The position numbers and the translations under genes are program-made. From contig JACPWY010000051.1 in NCBI GenBank assembly GCA_016196825.1, forward strand, positions 37,294-101,293: 64,000 nt of DNA, given 5' to 3'. The notes under the pieces are model-generated. The model was given only the letters and a program-made list of their open reading frames with translations. It was not told where the DNA came from and did no database searches. Positions 53,689 to 63,291 of this stretch are shown piece by piece. This DNA comes from Deltaproteobacteria bacterium. Lineage in GTDB: Bacteria > Bdellovibrionota > FAC87 > UBA2466. The first letter of the stretch is position 1. Every line of letters begins with the position of its first letter.

Positions 53689-55975
53689 AGCGAACCTGAT
53701 TCTGATTCTGCTCGGAGCTCCGCTTTTCGGGGGCCAAGAGAGTAACGGCGGCGGAATCTTGCAGCTGGCTGAGTTTCTCAATGGGCCGCCACAGGCCGCC
53801 CAGAAACCGGCCTCCCAGCCAAAATCCACGACGGGTCCGGAACGAGAAGCCATCCTCAGATCCTTTTACGGACACGCCGACTGGGGGCTTCAGATCCTCG
53901 AGTCACTTCACGCGCTCGGATACTCGTTTCATCAATGGAATCGATCCCCCCCTCTCTCACCAGAAGTGATTGCAAAGGCGCGCAGACTTCTGAAACAGCT
54001 CAAATCCAGCGATGCGATCAGTTTACAGGAAGGGCTCGTGGATAAGACCGGGCAGGAGTTGTGGGCGGTCAATCGAAAAATTTCCAGCACCATCTCGCTG
54101 AATAGCGAGCTTTGGACGCCATCCAGCCAGGGTTTTTTCGAGTCCTGTGCCCAGTTCTATCCCTTCATGGTCGATTCGCAGACTCGGCTTTTGAAAGCAC
54201 AGATCTCCCAGCTGAGCCATTGTTACAGCATGGTGACCTCCGCCATTGCCGTCCACGAGGTCTTGAGTCTTTTGGATATCGAATCAGACCGGCAGTATCC
54301 GTATTCATCGGCGCTGCTCGTCTTCCTGGGAACGCGCGAGAGCCTCAAGGGCAGTCGGTGGGAGACGCTGCTCAGTGAGCGGGAACGGGTTTTCGCTCTC
54401 GCTTCCAACAACGTGCGTAGTTTCATCGATAGATATCGGGCATACGTGGCTGACCATATGAAAGGGAAGCGGCACCCGAACTATAATCCGGAAACAGAAT
54501 TGGTCCCCTGGGTAACCGCGATACTGGCTCTCTACTCCGGATCACGCGGCGACATCGTTGATAAGCTGATTGCTAGGACAGACATCGTGGATTCATTGAA
54601 TGCCCCGCACGGCACAAGTCCCTTTGCTCTTCTGCCAGTCAGCACGGAAAGAACTGAAGCGGCGAACCCCCGGATGGCTCCCTTTCTTAGCGGAGACCCG
54701 AATTACGGAGATGTGAAACCGTTGGTCATTGCGCTCGACGATTCGCGGGCAATCTTGCTCAAGGCAATGGAGGAGCTGGGACTTGAATGGCACCGCTTTC
54801 CATCTTTCCCGAAACGGGTTTTTTATCTTCCCCAGGAGATTATGATCCGTGGACTCAACGTTAAGAGCGAATTTCTTTCTCTTGATCCTGATTACGAGAC
54901 TCCGGCGGCCGCGAGTGCCGCTGAAGCGCAAGGGCTGGTGTCTGCGATATTATCAAAGGAAAAGGAATCGCGAACTTTGGAAGGGCAGGTTGATCGGCTC
55001 GCTGCTGCCCAAGCGATCGTCGAAAAGTTATTTGCTGAAATCAGCTATTCCCGGACTGAAGCGGGTTACTCCATTCTGGTAATTGATCCTGTCGCCGGTT
55101 TGCTCAAACAGGGGGACCTGACTGCCGATGGAGAACGAAACCTCCAGGCGCGTTGGCACGAATTAAAAACTGTTGGACTCATTCTTCGCAAAATGGCCCT
55201 CAAGGAGAAGCGTCCCTTTTTGGAGCCCCGAACATTCGATCGGTTGCTTTTCATTATGAATTCTCTCAATTCCAAAGCCAGATTCCTGAATAATCAGCGA
55301 GGTGGACTCACTTTATCTTCCCGGAGGTTGCTCGACGAGACGCTGCGGTGGCTCGAAAAGACCGATCTGAAAGTGGAAGTGATAGGAGGTTTTGCGCTAA
55401 GCGATCGCAGCGGCTGCGATGACATGCCTTGGACTGTGACAGTTCCGAGTGCGCGGGGTGCCTATTTTTCGGCGGAAAATTATCTGCAGGATAGCCTGGC
55501 CCTCTACTTCTCCACCGGGACAACCCATCTCGATCACGCCGGGGTCCGTCTTCAATTTTCAAAAACCGCCGATGGCTATGTGATTACCCATTTTGGAGGC
55601 GATCCTGTCTACATGACACTAGAAAAGTTGACGAAGAAACTCGACTATTACAAGGAGTGGAAAGTTTCCAATTCTAGCTACGATCCCCCAAAGAAGAGCG
55701 CATTTTGCGATAGACTCCTGGCCTATCTTAAGAAATATCCAGGGCGTTTTTCGGAAGGGCAAAGGATCGCCGGTGTAGAACTTCAGTATGCGCAACACTT
55801 GGGGCACTGGGCGTTTTTCAGCCGCAGTTCGAAAATGCCCACGCTATTTGGAGCGAAAGGTCCCTTACCCGAGTACGTGAGAATCTCTTGGGCGCCTGGG
55901 GACACCGCGACGTTGGAAAAAGAGTTGAGCGAGCGGCGCCTGAGGTTTGTCGCTCCATTGGCAAGTCTGGACTGA
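53669..55975 (+). CDS. Large secreted partner of TIGR02147 regulator, HE motif
   Basis: The start is ATG 53669 with GGAGGAG upstream (the track's 53606 is inside the regulator). The product is 768 aa with a signal peptide ending near LFGGQ and then ESNGGG. Around residues 200-220 it has AVHEVLSLLDIESDRQYPYS, similar to VIHEVVSLMNDRRDDDYSIS in the lipoprotein at 9386. The rest is long, mostly helical and unmatched. It is probably periplasmic or surface-exposed and expressed with its regulator. Confidence 0.65.
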   Translation: MLENTIRANLILILLGAPLFGGQESNGGGILQLAEFLNGPPQAAQKPASQPKSTTGPEREAILRSFYGHADWGLQILESLHALGYSFHQWNRSPPLSPEVIAKARRLLKQLKSSDAISLQEGLVDKTGQELWAVNRKISSTISLNSELWTPSSQGFFESCAQFYPFMVDSQTRLLKAQISQLSHCYSMVTSAIAVHEVLSLLDIESDRQYPYSSALLVFLGTRESLKGSRWETLLSERERVFALASNNVRSFIDRYRAYVADHMKGKRHPNYNPETELVPWVTAILALYSGSRGDIVDKLIARTDIVDSLNAPHGTSPFALLPVSTERTEAANPRMAPFLSGDPNYGDVKPLVIALDDSRAILLKAMEELGLEWHRFPSFPKRVFYLPQEIMIRGLNVKSEFLSLDPDYETPAAASAAEAQGLVSAILSKEKESRTLEGQVDRLAAAQAIVEKLFAEISYSRTEAGYSILVIDPVAGLLKQGDLTADGERNLQARWHELKTVGLILRKMALKEKRPFLEPRTFDRLLFIMNSLNSKARFLNNQRGGLTLSSRRLLDETLRWLEKTDLKVEVIGGFALSDRSGCDDMPWTVTVPSARGAYFSAENYLQDSLALYFSTGTTHLDHAGVRLQFSKTADGYVITHFGGDPVYMTLEKLTKKLDYYKEWKVSNSSYDPPKKSAFCDRLLAYLKKYPGRFSEGQRIAGVELQYAQHLGHWAFFSRSSKMPTLFGAKGPLPEYVRISWAPGDTATLEKELSERRLRFVAPLASLD

Positions 55976-56110
55976 GAGTCTATCGCAAAATCCCTTCTAC
56001 TCGGCGCGGCCAAAATGGCCGGGATGAAGCACCCGCGATTTGTAACGAGATATACGACTCAGGACACTCGTGCGTTATGGGTTGTTTTTGCGCACTCAGG
56101 AATCCTTTAC

Positions 56111-57376
56111 TTACTCCTTCACCCTTTCAACATCGACGTCCAGGGCCTTCAGCTTCTCGTCTAGGCGCTGGTACCCGCGGTCCAGGTGGTAGATGCGACT
56201 AATCTGCGTCGTACCCTGAGCGCACAGGGCGGCGATCACCAACGATGCACTCGCCCGAAGGTCTGTCGCCATAACAGGAGCGCCCTTGAATTGGACCGGC
56301 CCCTCAATCGTTGCGAGGTTGCGCCGAACAGATATCTTGGCGCCCATGCGGCGGAGTTCGGCGACGTGCATGAAGCGGTTTTCGAAAATTGTTTCGCGGA
56401 CGCGGCTGGTGCCTTTGGCGAGGCAGGCGACAGTCATGATCTGGGCCTGCATGTCGGTGGCAAAGAACGGGTAAGGCGCTGTTTGGACATCGATGGGGAG
56501 AAAATTATTGCCGGGCATGACCTCAATCACCGATGGGTCTGGCACTCGAATCTCAGTGCCCATCGCGCGAAAGGCGTCGAGGACCGAACTCAACTTCGAA
56601 GCGTCAGTGTTGCGAATCGTGAGGTGGCCTCTCGTTGCGACCGCAGCGGCTACCCACGTGCCGGTTTCAATTCGATCCGGAGAAATGACAATGGGACCCG
56701 GAGGTTGAGAGAGCGAGGTGCCCTCGATATCAATCACGGGTGTTCCGAGTCCCGCGATCTTGGCTCCGCACGCACGGAGCATTTCTCCCAGTGCGACCAC
56801 CTCGGGCTCGCAGGCCGCGTTCTCAATCTTGGTGTGGCCCTCAGCGAGCGTGGCGACGAATAGAATATTCTCTGTGCCCGTGACCGTGACTTGCGGAAAG
56901 ACAATGTGGGCGCCTTTGAGTTGGCCTCGCACCTTCGCGACGACATAACCCTCTTCCACATCCAACGTGACGCCAAACTGCTTCAGCGCATCGATGTGAA
57001 AGTTGACCGGCCGCGCGCCTATGGCACACCCGCCGGGAAGGCTCACGCGAGCCTCTCCAAACTTGGCGACGAGCGGCCCCAGCGCGAGGATACCGGCCCG
57101 CATTCGGCGAACGAGATCATAGGGTGCCTCTCTCTTGGTGATCGTGGGCCAAATGGTGACCCGGGCCGCCTCTTTATTCCACTCGCTCTGCGCTCCCATT
57201 GATGCCAGGAGGCTGAGGGTGGTCTCGATGTCCCAAAGCCGGGGGACATTTTCAAAAACAACCGGCTTGTCGAATAGAATAGAGCCGAACAGTAAGGGCA
57301 AGGCCGCGTTCTTCGATCCACTCACCGAAATGGCGCCGGAAAGCCGTGCAGGGCCTTTGATGCGAAGTGTGTCCAA
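56111..57376 (-). CDS. murA: UDP-GlcNAc 1-carboxyvinyltransferase MurA
   Basis: MurA makes UDP-GlcNAc-enolpyruvate, the first committed step of peptidoglycan synthesis. The product has SVSGSKNAALPLLFGSIL, the LPGGCAIGARPVNFHI loop with the catalytic cysteine (the fosfomycin target) and FATDMQAQIMT. At 421 aa it is complete. It follows prmC with no gap. Its separation from the rsmH-murD cluster is common. Confidence 0.97.
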   Translation of the reverse strand: MDTLRIKGPARLSGAISVSGSKNAALPLLFGSILFDKPVVFENVPRLWDIETTLSLLASMGAQSEWNKEAARVTIWPTITKREAPYDLVRRMRAGILALGPLVAKFGEARVSLPGGCAIGARPVNFHIDALKQFGVTLDVEEGYVVAKVRGQLKGAHIVFPQVTVTGTENILFVATLAEGHTKIENAACEPEVVALGEMLRACGAKIAGLGTPVIDIEGTSLSQPPGPIVISPDRIETGTWVAAAVATRGHLTIRNTDASKLSSVLDAFRAMGTEIRVPDPSVIEVMPGNNFLPIDVQTAPYPFFATDMQAQIMTVACLAKGTSRVRETIFENRFMHVAELRRMGAKISVRRNLATIEGPVQFKGAPVMATDLRASASLVIAALCAQGTTQISRIYHLDRGYQRLDEKLKALDVDVERVKE

Positions 57377-58231
57377 TTAGCCCCTCACCGCCGTGACCAC
57401 CCGATCGATCCCCGAAAGATCCTGGAAGAATTCAATCTGGGTGAATCGCGTGCGTTCCAATAGATTTTGCACCGCCCAGCGCTGCTCTTCGCCGATCTCA
57501 AAAGCAATGAGCCCCTGTGGTTTCAAAAGTCTCGAGGCGCGCTCGACAAACTGCTCAATCACCTTCAGACCATCCGGCCCGCCATCCAGGGCGAGTACGG
57601 GCTCTTTTTGAACTTGTGGAGAGAGCGACGGAATCAGCTCGGAGGCGACATAGGGCGGGTTTGAGACGACAGCATCCCATTCCCAATCATTCAAAACGGC
57701 CGTGAGAAAGTTACCCTTACGGATCTGATACGTGGTGGAGTTGCCGAGGATGGAGCGGGCATTGAGCTCGGCGTAAGAAGCTGCGATGGGGCTTAGCTCC
57801 CACGCGTACCATTCCCAATCGGCCCGCTCACTCAAACAAGAGACACCGATATTTCCCGAGCCGGCCCCGAGCTCAGCAAATCTGCGATGTCCCCTCGGGC
57901 ATTTCTCCAAAATTTTTTCAACAAGGAGTTCGGTCTCGGGTCGCGGAATCAAAACACCGGGCCCAACCTGGAACGCGCCCTTCCAAAACCACTGCTCACC
58001 CGTGATGTATTGGGTGGGTTCCCCGGCGTTCGCGCGTTCCACCATGGAAGCGATGCTCTGCAGCGCTTCGCCCGCAACCGGTGCGTCGGGGTTCAGAAAA
58101 AAATCTTTGTGGGTGAGGCCGGCGGCCTTCCTAAAAAAAGCTCTCAGCTGGGACCGGGGATCATCGTTGTGACCAGGTTGTTCTTTGACTTTGGGCAGAA
58201 TCGTGTCGAAGGTTTTTGAAAGGAGTGTCAT
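57377..58231 (-). CDS. prmC: Release factor glutamine methyltransferase
   Basis: PrmC (HemK) methylates the Gln of the GGQ motif in release factors. The N-terminal helical domain (YITGEQWFWKGAFQVGPGVL, IPRPETELLVEKIL) is followed by the SAM site (FAELGAGSGNIGVSCLSE) and the catalytic VVSNPPYVAS. It overlaps prfA, which encodes its substrate, by 4 nt. The 284 aa length is typical. Confidence 0.95.
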   Translation of the reverse strand: MTLLSKTFDTILPKVKEQPGHNDDPRSQLRAFFRKAAGLTHKDFFLNPDAPVAGEALQSIASMVERANAGEPTQYITGEQWFWKGAFQVGPGVLIPRPETELLVEKILEKCPRGHRRFAELGAGSGNIGVSCLSERADWEWYAWELSPIAASYAELNARSILGNSTTYQIRKGNFLTAVLNDWEWDAVVSNPPYVASELIPSLSPQVQKEPVLALDGGPDGLKVIEQFVERASRLLKPQGLIAFEIGEEQRWAVQNLLERTRFTQIEFFQDLSGIDRVVTAVRG

Positions 58232-59304
58232 CGTCGAGCCTCGGTTTGGGATTGAAGAGCCTCGGCTTCATAGAAGAGGGTAAGTTTCGACACCATTTCG
58301 TCGATATCACCCTCCATGAAGGTGGCGAGCTGGTGGCTCGTGAAACCAATTCTATGATCGGTGATTCGGCCCTGCGGGAAGTTGTAGGTGCGAATCTTTT
58401 CGCTGCGGTCACCAGTGCCCACCTGACTCAGACGATCGCTGGCGATTTTTTGTGACTGTTCCTGCTGCTTGAGATCGAGAAGGCGCGTCTTGAGAATCTT
58501 GAGCGCCTTGGATTTATTCTTATGTTGCGATTTTTCATCTCGGCAAATGACGACCATTCCAGACGGAATGTGGGTCACGCGCACGGCGGAGTCGGTCGTA
58601 TTGACGCTTTGTCCGCCAGGGCCCGAGCTGCGAAAAACGTCGAATCGCAACTCATTGGGCTCGATGTTGAGCTCAACGTCCTCGGCCTCGGGCAACACTG
58701 CCACCGTAACGGTGCTGGTGTGGATGCGCCCTTGGGTTTCGGTCTTTGGCACCCGCTGCACGCGATGCACGCCACTTTCTCGTTTGAGATAGCTGTACAC
58801 TCGATCGCCCCGGATCATGCCGATCACCTCCTTGAGTCCACCGACGGCATTTTCGGAAATGCTCATCACCTCAACCTGCCACCCGCGCTTTTCCGCATAC
58901 TTGGAATACATGCGGTAGAGATCACCCGCAAAAATGCCGGCCTCGTCGCCCCCCGCGCCAGCGCGGATCTCGAGGAGAATGTTTTTGTCATCGTTGGGAT
59001 CTTTGGGGAGCAGAAGGACTCGAAGCCGCTGCTCCAGTAAAGGGATCTCGCTCGTCAAGGATTTGTTTTCATCGAGTGCCATCTCGCGTAGCTCACCCGA
59101 TTCCGAGCCAATGATCTGCTCATTGCTGGCGATCGAGGACTTCACCTTGCGATACTCGCGGTAGGTGGCGACCAGATCGGAGAGATTCTTGTGCTCTTTG
59201 CTCAGTTTTTGGAAAAGGGCCTGGTTAGAAATGGTCTCTGGCGAAGTGAGCCGCTTCTCAATATCTTGAAAGGCGGACTCAACCTCATCGAGTTTCTCAA
59301 ACAT
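58228..59304 (-). CDS. prfA: Peptide chain release factor 1
   Basis: RF1 ends translation at UAA and UAG. The product has the RAGAGGDEAGIFAGDLYRMY region, the GGQ loop (RSSGPGGQSVNTTDSAVRVT), and SEKIRTYNFPQGRITDHRI near the end. The 358 aa length is normal. It lies between rpmE and prmC, a common order. Confidence 0.96.
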   Translation of the reverse strand: MFEKLDEVESAFQDIEKRLTSPETISNQALFQKLSKEHKNLSDLVATYREYRKVKSSIASNEQIIGSESGELREMALDENKSLTSEIPLLEQRLRVLLLPKDPNDDKNILLEIRAGAGGDEAGIFAGDLYRMYSKYAEKRGWQVEVMSISENAVGGLKEVIGMIRGDRVYSYLKRESGVHRVQRVPKTETQGRIHTSTVTVAVLPEAEDVELNIEPNELRFDVFRSSGPGGQSVNTTDSAVRVTHIPSGMVVICRDEKSQHKNKSKALKILKTRLLDLKQQEQSQKIASDRLSQVGTGDRSEKIRTYNFPQGRITDHRIGFTSHQLATFMEGDIDEMVSKLTLFYEAEALQSQTEARR

Positions 59305-59322
59305 GGCGGAGGGGGAGTCGAA

Positions 59323-59532
59323 CTAATAAGTACGTTTGTTGCCGTACTTCTTCATGAAGCGCTCAACGCGTCCTTCGGCATCGACCAGTTTCTGCTTTCC
59401 GGTGTACAGCGGATGGCAGTTCGAGCAAATTTCTACGCGGATATTCTTTTTCGTGGCTCGGGTGACGAACTCGTGGCCACAAGCACAACGGATGGTTGTT
59501 TCCACGTACTCGGGGTGAATCTCTGGTTTCAT
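59323..59532 (-). CDS. rpmE: 50S ribosomal protein L31
   Basis: The start is ATG 59532 (MKPEIHPEY), with AGGAGC upstream; the track's longer form is not needed. The 69 aa protein has the L31 pattern EIHPEYVETTIRCACGHEF, then CSNCHPLYTGKQKLVDAEGR. Two CxxC-type pairs (CACG, CSNC) make it the zinc-binding form. It leads prfA-prmC-murA. Confidence 0.95.
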   Translation of the reverse strand: MKPEIHPEYVETTIRCACGHEFVTRATKKNIRVEICSNCHPLYTGKQKLVDAEGRVERFMKKYGNKRTY

Positions 59533-59607
59533 CGAAATGCTCCTAACAAGAGCGGTAATCTCGCACAACTCACTGCAGCTTGCAACGGGCAGCCTAGGGG
59601 TGGGGCT

Positions 59608-59973
59608 CTACCGGCAGGTCTGGGTCTCGACCACGGTGACATCGCTCCCTTCGGCTTTGGCCATGGAGTCGATCGAGCTTCGAAAGGCCTTGTAGCTGTC
59701 GAGCTGCTTTCCAAACCGAGAGTTCATCGGCTCGATTTCCACGCAGATCACCTCAAGCACCCTGCCCTGCGTTTCGCGCATAACTTTCAGAACGACTCCT
59801 TCAGTGAAGGCCTTGGCGACAGCCACCCGCACGGCGGCCTTTTGCGCCTCAATGGGGGAGTGGCTCGTGGTCGAGGTCTCAATGATGAGCGCTGAGGGGG
59901 TCAGGATTGTGTAAGAGTCGTCGGCCAGACTACTGGCAGAGATAAAGGCAAAGATTCCAATGAGATAATTCAC
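59608..59973 (-). CDS. Small secreted protein, unknown
   Basis: I choose GTG 59973, giving VNYLIGIFAFISASSLADDS, a signal peptide, with CAGGAG 7 nt upstream. The track's longer form runs through the cpaF stop region. The mature protein is about 100 aa, with helices containing AQKAAVRVAVAKAFTEGVV and two cysteines near the C-terminus (VICVEI, ETQTCR). No family is recognised. It lies just downstream of the secretin/ATPase pair and could belong to that transcript. Confidence 0.55.
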   Translation of the reverse strand: MNYLIGIFAFISASSLADDSYTILTPSALIIETSTTSHSPIEAQKAAVRVAVAKAFTEGVVLKVMRETQGRVLEVICVEIEPMNSRFGKQLDSYKAFRSSIDSMAKAEGSDVTVVETQTCR

Positions 59974-60007
59974 TTTTAGGCTCCTGTTTGTCTTTACGGC
60001 AGGCGCT

Positions 60008-61000
60008 TTATAGCACATTGAGTCCGTCTGAATATAGGGGGTGCGGCGATCTGACCGAACTTTCAAAAAGTGGGCAAAATCGGTAATGATCCCCCTCGAG
60101 GCCCGAAAGCTCAATGACCTGTCGGATCGATCTTTGAGCCCCGCACTTTTCCAGGTGGACCACGGCTCCAATGGCCGAAGCCACCCACTGCCTCACGACC
60201 AGCGGGTTGAGGGAAAAACCGGTGAGGAGGACCAGGGCCTCGACGCGTCTGAGGGCGTCGAGACAAGAATTGGCGTGGATGGTCCCCAGGGAGCCAGAAT
60301 GGCCGGTGTTGAGAGCCTGAATCAAATCAAACGCCTCCTCGCCCCGGCATTCTCCCAGGACCAATCGATCGGGACGCATCCGAAGAGCATTGCGCAAGAG
60401 CTCCCGGGCGCTCACAGCGCCGACCCCTTCGGGGGTGAGTGGCCGGGTTTCCAGCCGGATGGAGTGAGGATGGGTGGTTTGGATCTCGGACGACTCTTCA
60501 ATGAGCACGAGCCTTTCAGTGGCCTCGATGCGATCGAGAAGTCGTCCCACGAGAGTAGTCTTCCCGCTGCCCGTTCCCCCGCCGATCAGAATATTGGTTC
60601 GGCATTGAATGGCGCTGTGAAGCCAATGAATCGCACGGCGATCGCCAAAGTGATCGAGCGAAATGGCGGCCGACGGGCGCGGCTTACGTATGCTGATACA
60701 GGGGCCATCCACCGCCAAGGGTGGCAGGAGGATATTGAACCGGCCTCCATCGGGGAGGCGACCGTCGAGGTAGGGGCGGGCAGCATCAATACGACGGCCG
60801 ATCGGGAGGAGCAGGCGCTCGATGAAATCGAAAAGGTCGGATGGGCTCTCAAAGGGGGAGGGGATTGGCGTGAGCGCGCCGTCTTTTTCAATATAAAGAC
60901 TCTTCGTTCCATTGATCAGAATGTCGGTCACGTCGGGATCCGTGTAGTGGGGAAAGAGAGGTTGAGCGCGGCCGGCGAATTGTTGCTTGAGATCAATCAT
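60008..61000 (-). CDS. cpaF: Tad-type secretion ATPase, CpaF-like
   Basis: This is a GspE/CpaF-family ATPase that powers pilus or secretion systems from the cytoplasmic side. Visible are [20 protein letters not shown], Walker [15 protein letters not shown], the Asp box ([11 protein letters not shown]), Walker [21 protein letters not shown] and the His box [13 protein letters not shown] 61000 lies within the end of the secretin gene, an 8 nt overlap. At about 330 aa it lacks the longer N-terminus of many CpaF proteins. No cpaE, pilin or TadB/C gene is here. Confidence 0.88.
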   Translation of the reverse strand: MIDLKQQFAGRAQPLFPHYTDPDVTDILINGTKSLYIEKDGALTPIPSPFESPSDLFDFIERLLLPIGRRIDAARPYLDGRLPDGGRFNILLPPLAVDGPCISIRKPRPSAAISLDHFGDRRAIHWLHSAIQCRTNILIGGGTGSGKTTLVGRLLDRIEATERLVLIEESSEIQTTHPHSIRLETRPLTPEGVGAVSARELLRNALRMRPDRLVLGECRGEEAFDLIQALNTGHSGSLGTIHANSCLDALRRVEALVLLTGFSLNPLVVRQWVASAIGAVVHLEKCGAQRSIRQVIELSGLEGDHYRFCPLFESSVRSPHPLYSDGLNVL

Positions 61001-62015
61001 GAAATTTCGATCGAAACCGATCAAGTCGCGTGGTCTCGCGCGCCGGATTCGAGATGGAAAATGTCATGGCGGCAATGAGCTGTTTTTCATCGGCCACTCG
61101 GACCGTGGAGGAGAAGAGGTTTCCGAGCAGCGGAATGGAGGAGAGAAATGGGGTTCCCTCTTTTTTCTCAGAGGACCGCTGTTTGAGGAGCGCGGAGAGG
61201 ACGACGGTGGCGCCATCGACCGCGTCCATCTTGGTTTCGATTTTCTTTCGGTTCATTCCTGGGATGCCGTCGAGTGCATTCTCTTGGGTGATCTCCGAGA
61301 TATCGATCTTCACGTCGGAATGGATTCGATAGCCATCTTCGCTCGATGGACGCACCTGAATTGAGAGGCCAAAAGGCTTCCACTCTACCTTCTTGTAAAA
61401 GCCGCCGAGATTTTGGTGGCCCGTGGGAATAGGGATCTCACCACCGGAATGGAATGAGGCCGTCTCTCCGGTGCGGACGAAGAGCTCAGGGTTGGCGAGC
61501 GTTCGAGCAAATCCTTCGCGCATCAGGAAATTGATCATCGTTTTGGCGGTGAGGCCGTTGACCGAGTAATTGAGGCCCGACGTATTCCCTGCCGCGCTCG
61601 CCGAACCCGCGAGTTGGAGGGTACCGCTCAGTTCCAGTGAGGTCGGCCACTGAATTCCCATTTCGCGAGCAGAAACGAGATCGATTTCCATAAACTCCAT
61701 GGAGATCTTAATCACCCCTTCGGAAGGGACCTGATTGAGCGAGCGGGCGTTGGTGGGTTCGAGAACGCGCACCGTGTAGGCCGTCTCAACGCCGGCGCCA
61801 TGCCACACGCGCACCATCGTGGCCCCAGCCCTTTTTCCGGTTAGAAGAAGTTCGTCGGCCCCGATGGTGCGCAATCCAACAATCTTGGAATTCGCGACGG
61901 CCGCGCGGACAATGCGTGGATGTCGAATCGTGTGATTCATCGATTGCCCCAGAAGGATGTCAGCAAAGACGCGCCCCGTGAGCAGAACTAGAAGAAGACC
62001 CGCGCGGTAACCCAC
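60993..62015 (-). CDS. cpaC: Tad-type secretin, CpaC/RcpA-like
   Basis: This outer-membrane secretin has a signal peptide, an N-terminal POTRA-like/BON-type part (ILLGQSMNHTIRHPRIVRAA, GADELLLTGKRAGATMVRVW) typical of CpaC, and the secretin core ending in GTPFLSSIPLLGNLFSSTVR, the family signature. At 340 aa it is short but includes the whole core. It is followed directly by the ATPase gene. Two genes alone cannot make a pilus, so other Tad parts must be elsewhere, or this is a reduced system. Confidence 0.88.
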   Translation of the reverse strand: MGYRAGLLLVLLTGRVFADILLGQSMNHTIRHPRIVRAAVANSKIVGLRTIGADELLLTGKRAGATMVRVWHGAGVETAYTVRVLEPTNARSLNQVPSEGVIKISMEFMEIDLVSAREMGIQWPTSLELSGTLQLAGSASAAGNTSGLNYSVNGLTAKTMINFLMREGFARTLANPELFVRTGETASFHSGGEIPIPTGHQNLGGFYKKVEWKPFGLSIQVRPSSEDGYRIHSDVKIDISEITQENALDGIPGMNRKKIETKMDAVDGATVVLSALLKQRSSEKKEGTPFLSSIPLLGNLFSSTVRVADEKQLIAAMTFSISNPARETTRLDRFRSKFHD

Positions 62016-62100
62016 TCGCAGGGGAGGAGCAAGAAACGGGCCACGCAGAGTGGCTTCAATTGGTGTGGTGGTGGGTCCAGAAACCAGACGTTGGAAAGAA

Positions 62101-62904
62101 TTACAGACCTGAAATGCTGAGACTGTGTGCGGAATTCACGCCGCTCAGAAAGCCGCGGTTGTCGGATCGGGTGAGATCGATGTACTCGGAGACGTATTCC
62201 GAGGAGGTGACGCCGCCGGCGTGGGTGACCCCCACAACATTATAAGAGGAGCCCTTTGCCGCAAGAGCAGGTCCGCCCGAGTCGCCGAAGCAGGAGGCCA
62301 CGCGATTGGAGGGGCCCAGGATGCGCTGAGTGGAGGTGGCGACGCTCGATGAGCTGATAGGGGTCAGAAAAAAGAGGAAGTCATCGATCTGGGCTACCTG
62401 GTTTGAGCCGGCCCTCTTCACCCCGGCCCCGCTCTTCGTATTGATATCGTTGCAGCCATATCCCACAAGGTCGAGCGACTGCCCGTTTGAGACGGTGGAT
62501 CCAATATCATAAATGTTTGCGCTTCCCGATGTGGTGATGGGTGAGCTGAAAATCAGGACTGCAATGTCATTAGTATCGCCCACCGTGCCGGGGCCGAAAG
62601 ATTCCGTGGTGGTGGTTGTGGCGGAGAATGTGCCTTGGCCAAAGTCGCCCTGGATCGTATAGGTGCCGGATACTTTGGTGCAGTGGGCTGCAGTGAGGAC
62701 AGCGGTGGGGCTGACAATCGTTCCCGAGCAGATGCCTGTGCCACCCGGCTCGATCACCATTACCACCGGGGTATACCCCGAAGTCATGTTCGCCTGAATT
62801 CGACTCGGGTCGGAGAGGCTTGAACTGAGGTTGCCGCAAGCGCTCAACAGCGCAAGCGCAAGAATGACGACTCCTATGAGAAAGCTACCAACGTTCCGTT
62901 TCAT
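62101..62904 (-). CDS. Trypsin-like serine protease lipoprotein
   Basis: The 267 aa product has a lipobox (LALLSAC) and a chymotrypsin-fold protease with His in VLTAAHCT, Asp in TNDIAVLIFSS and Ser in GDSGGPAL; all three catalytic residues are present. The His-loop cysteine (AAHC) pairs with the one in GICSG. It would be an outer-membrane-anchored or periplasmic protease. The neighbouring secretin genes are in the same direction but end 85 bp away. Such proteases are common in Bdellovibrio-like bacteria. Confidence 0.9.
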   Translation of the reverse strand: MKRNVGSFLIGVVILALALLSACGNLSSSLSDPSRIQANMTSGYTPVVMVIEPGGTGICSGTIVSPTAVLTAAHCTKVSGTYTIQGDFGQGTFSATTTTTESFGPGTVGDTNDIAVLIFSSPITTSGSANIYDIGSTVSNGQSLDLVGYGCNDINTKSGAGVKRAGSNQVAQIDDFLFFLTPISSSSVATSTQRILGPSNRVASCFGDSGGPALAAKGSSYNVVGVTHAGGVTSSEYVSEYIDLTRSDNRGFLSGVNSAHSLSISGL

Positions 62905-63249
62905 ATTCCCACTTTTGGATTGTCATTAGAGGGTGCAATGGGTGGGCCGAGAATTGTGGAGATTCAGAGGTGGTTGAGATCGCGAATCTATCGCCCGTAT
63001 TCGACGAGAATTCAGACAGTCGTTTACCGGTCATTCAGCTGTCGTAATTATTGGCAGGGGAGTCTTCACAATTTGAAAGTCGAATAGGAATCAAAGAGTT
63101 GATTGCCCCGTCAGGGGCGTGACAGCGGCTCTCGGTGGCCTCCAGTCGGCCAATTCCTCCAATTTCATGGGAATTTCGCGATTGTGAAGGGCCGCCCCGC
63201 CAAACCATTCGACAAAAAACACAATTGATCGCGCGCCAATGGGCCCCGC
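62905..63249. other. Non-coding gap before tRNA
   Basis: About 345 bp with no supported gene. It contains GCCCC-GTCA-GGGGC (63105-63118), a compact hairpin without a T-run. I see no other structured feature. The protease promoter should be at the left end, but I cannot pick a convincing one. Confidence 0.4.
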
Positions 63250-63278
63250 TTGCGTGAATTAGGCGCCGTCGCTAGATT
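63250..63278 (+). promoter_or_regulatory. Promoter of tRNA-Arg
   Basis: TTGCGT (63250-63255), a 17 bp spacer and TAGATT (63273-63278) lie about 14 bp before the mature 5' end of the tRNA, at the right distance for a short leader. Confidence 0.55.
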
Positions 63279-63291
63279 GTGGGTTAGCTTT

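Noticed and set aside
60041-61078. 345 aa plus-strand ORF
   Set aside because: Shadow of cpaF on the opposite strand, with no recognisable protein features.
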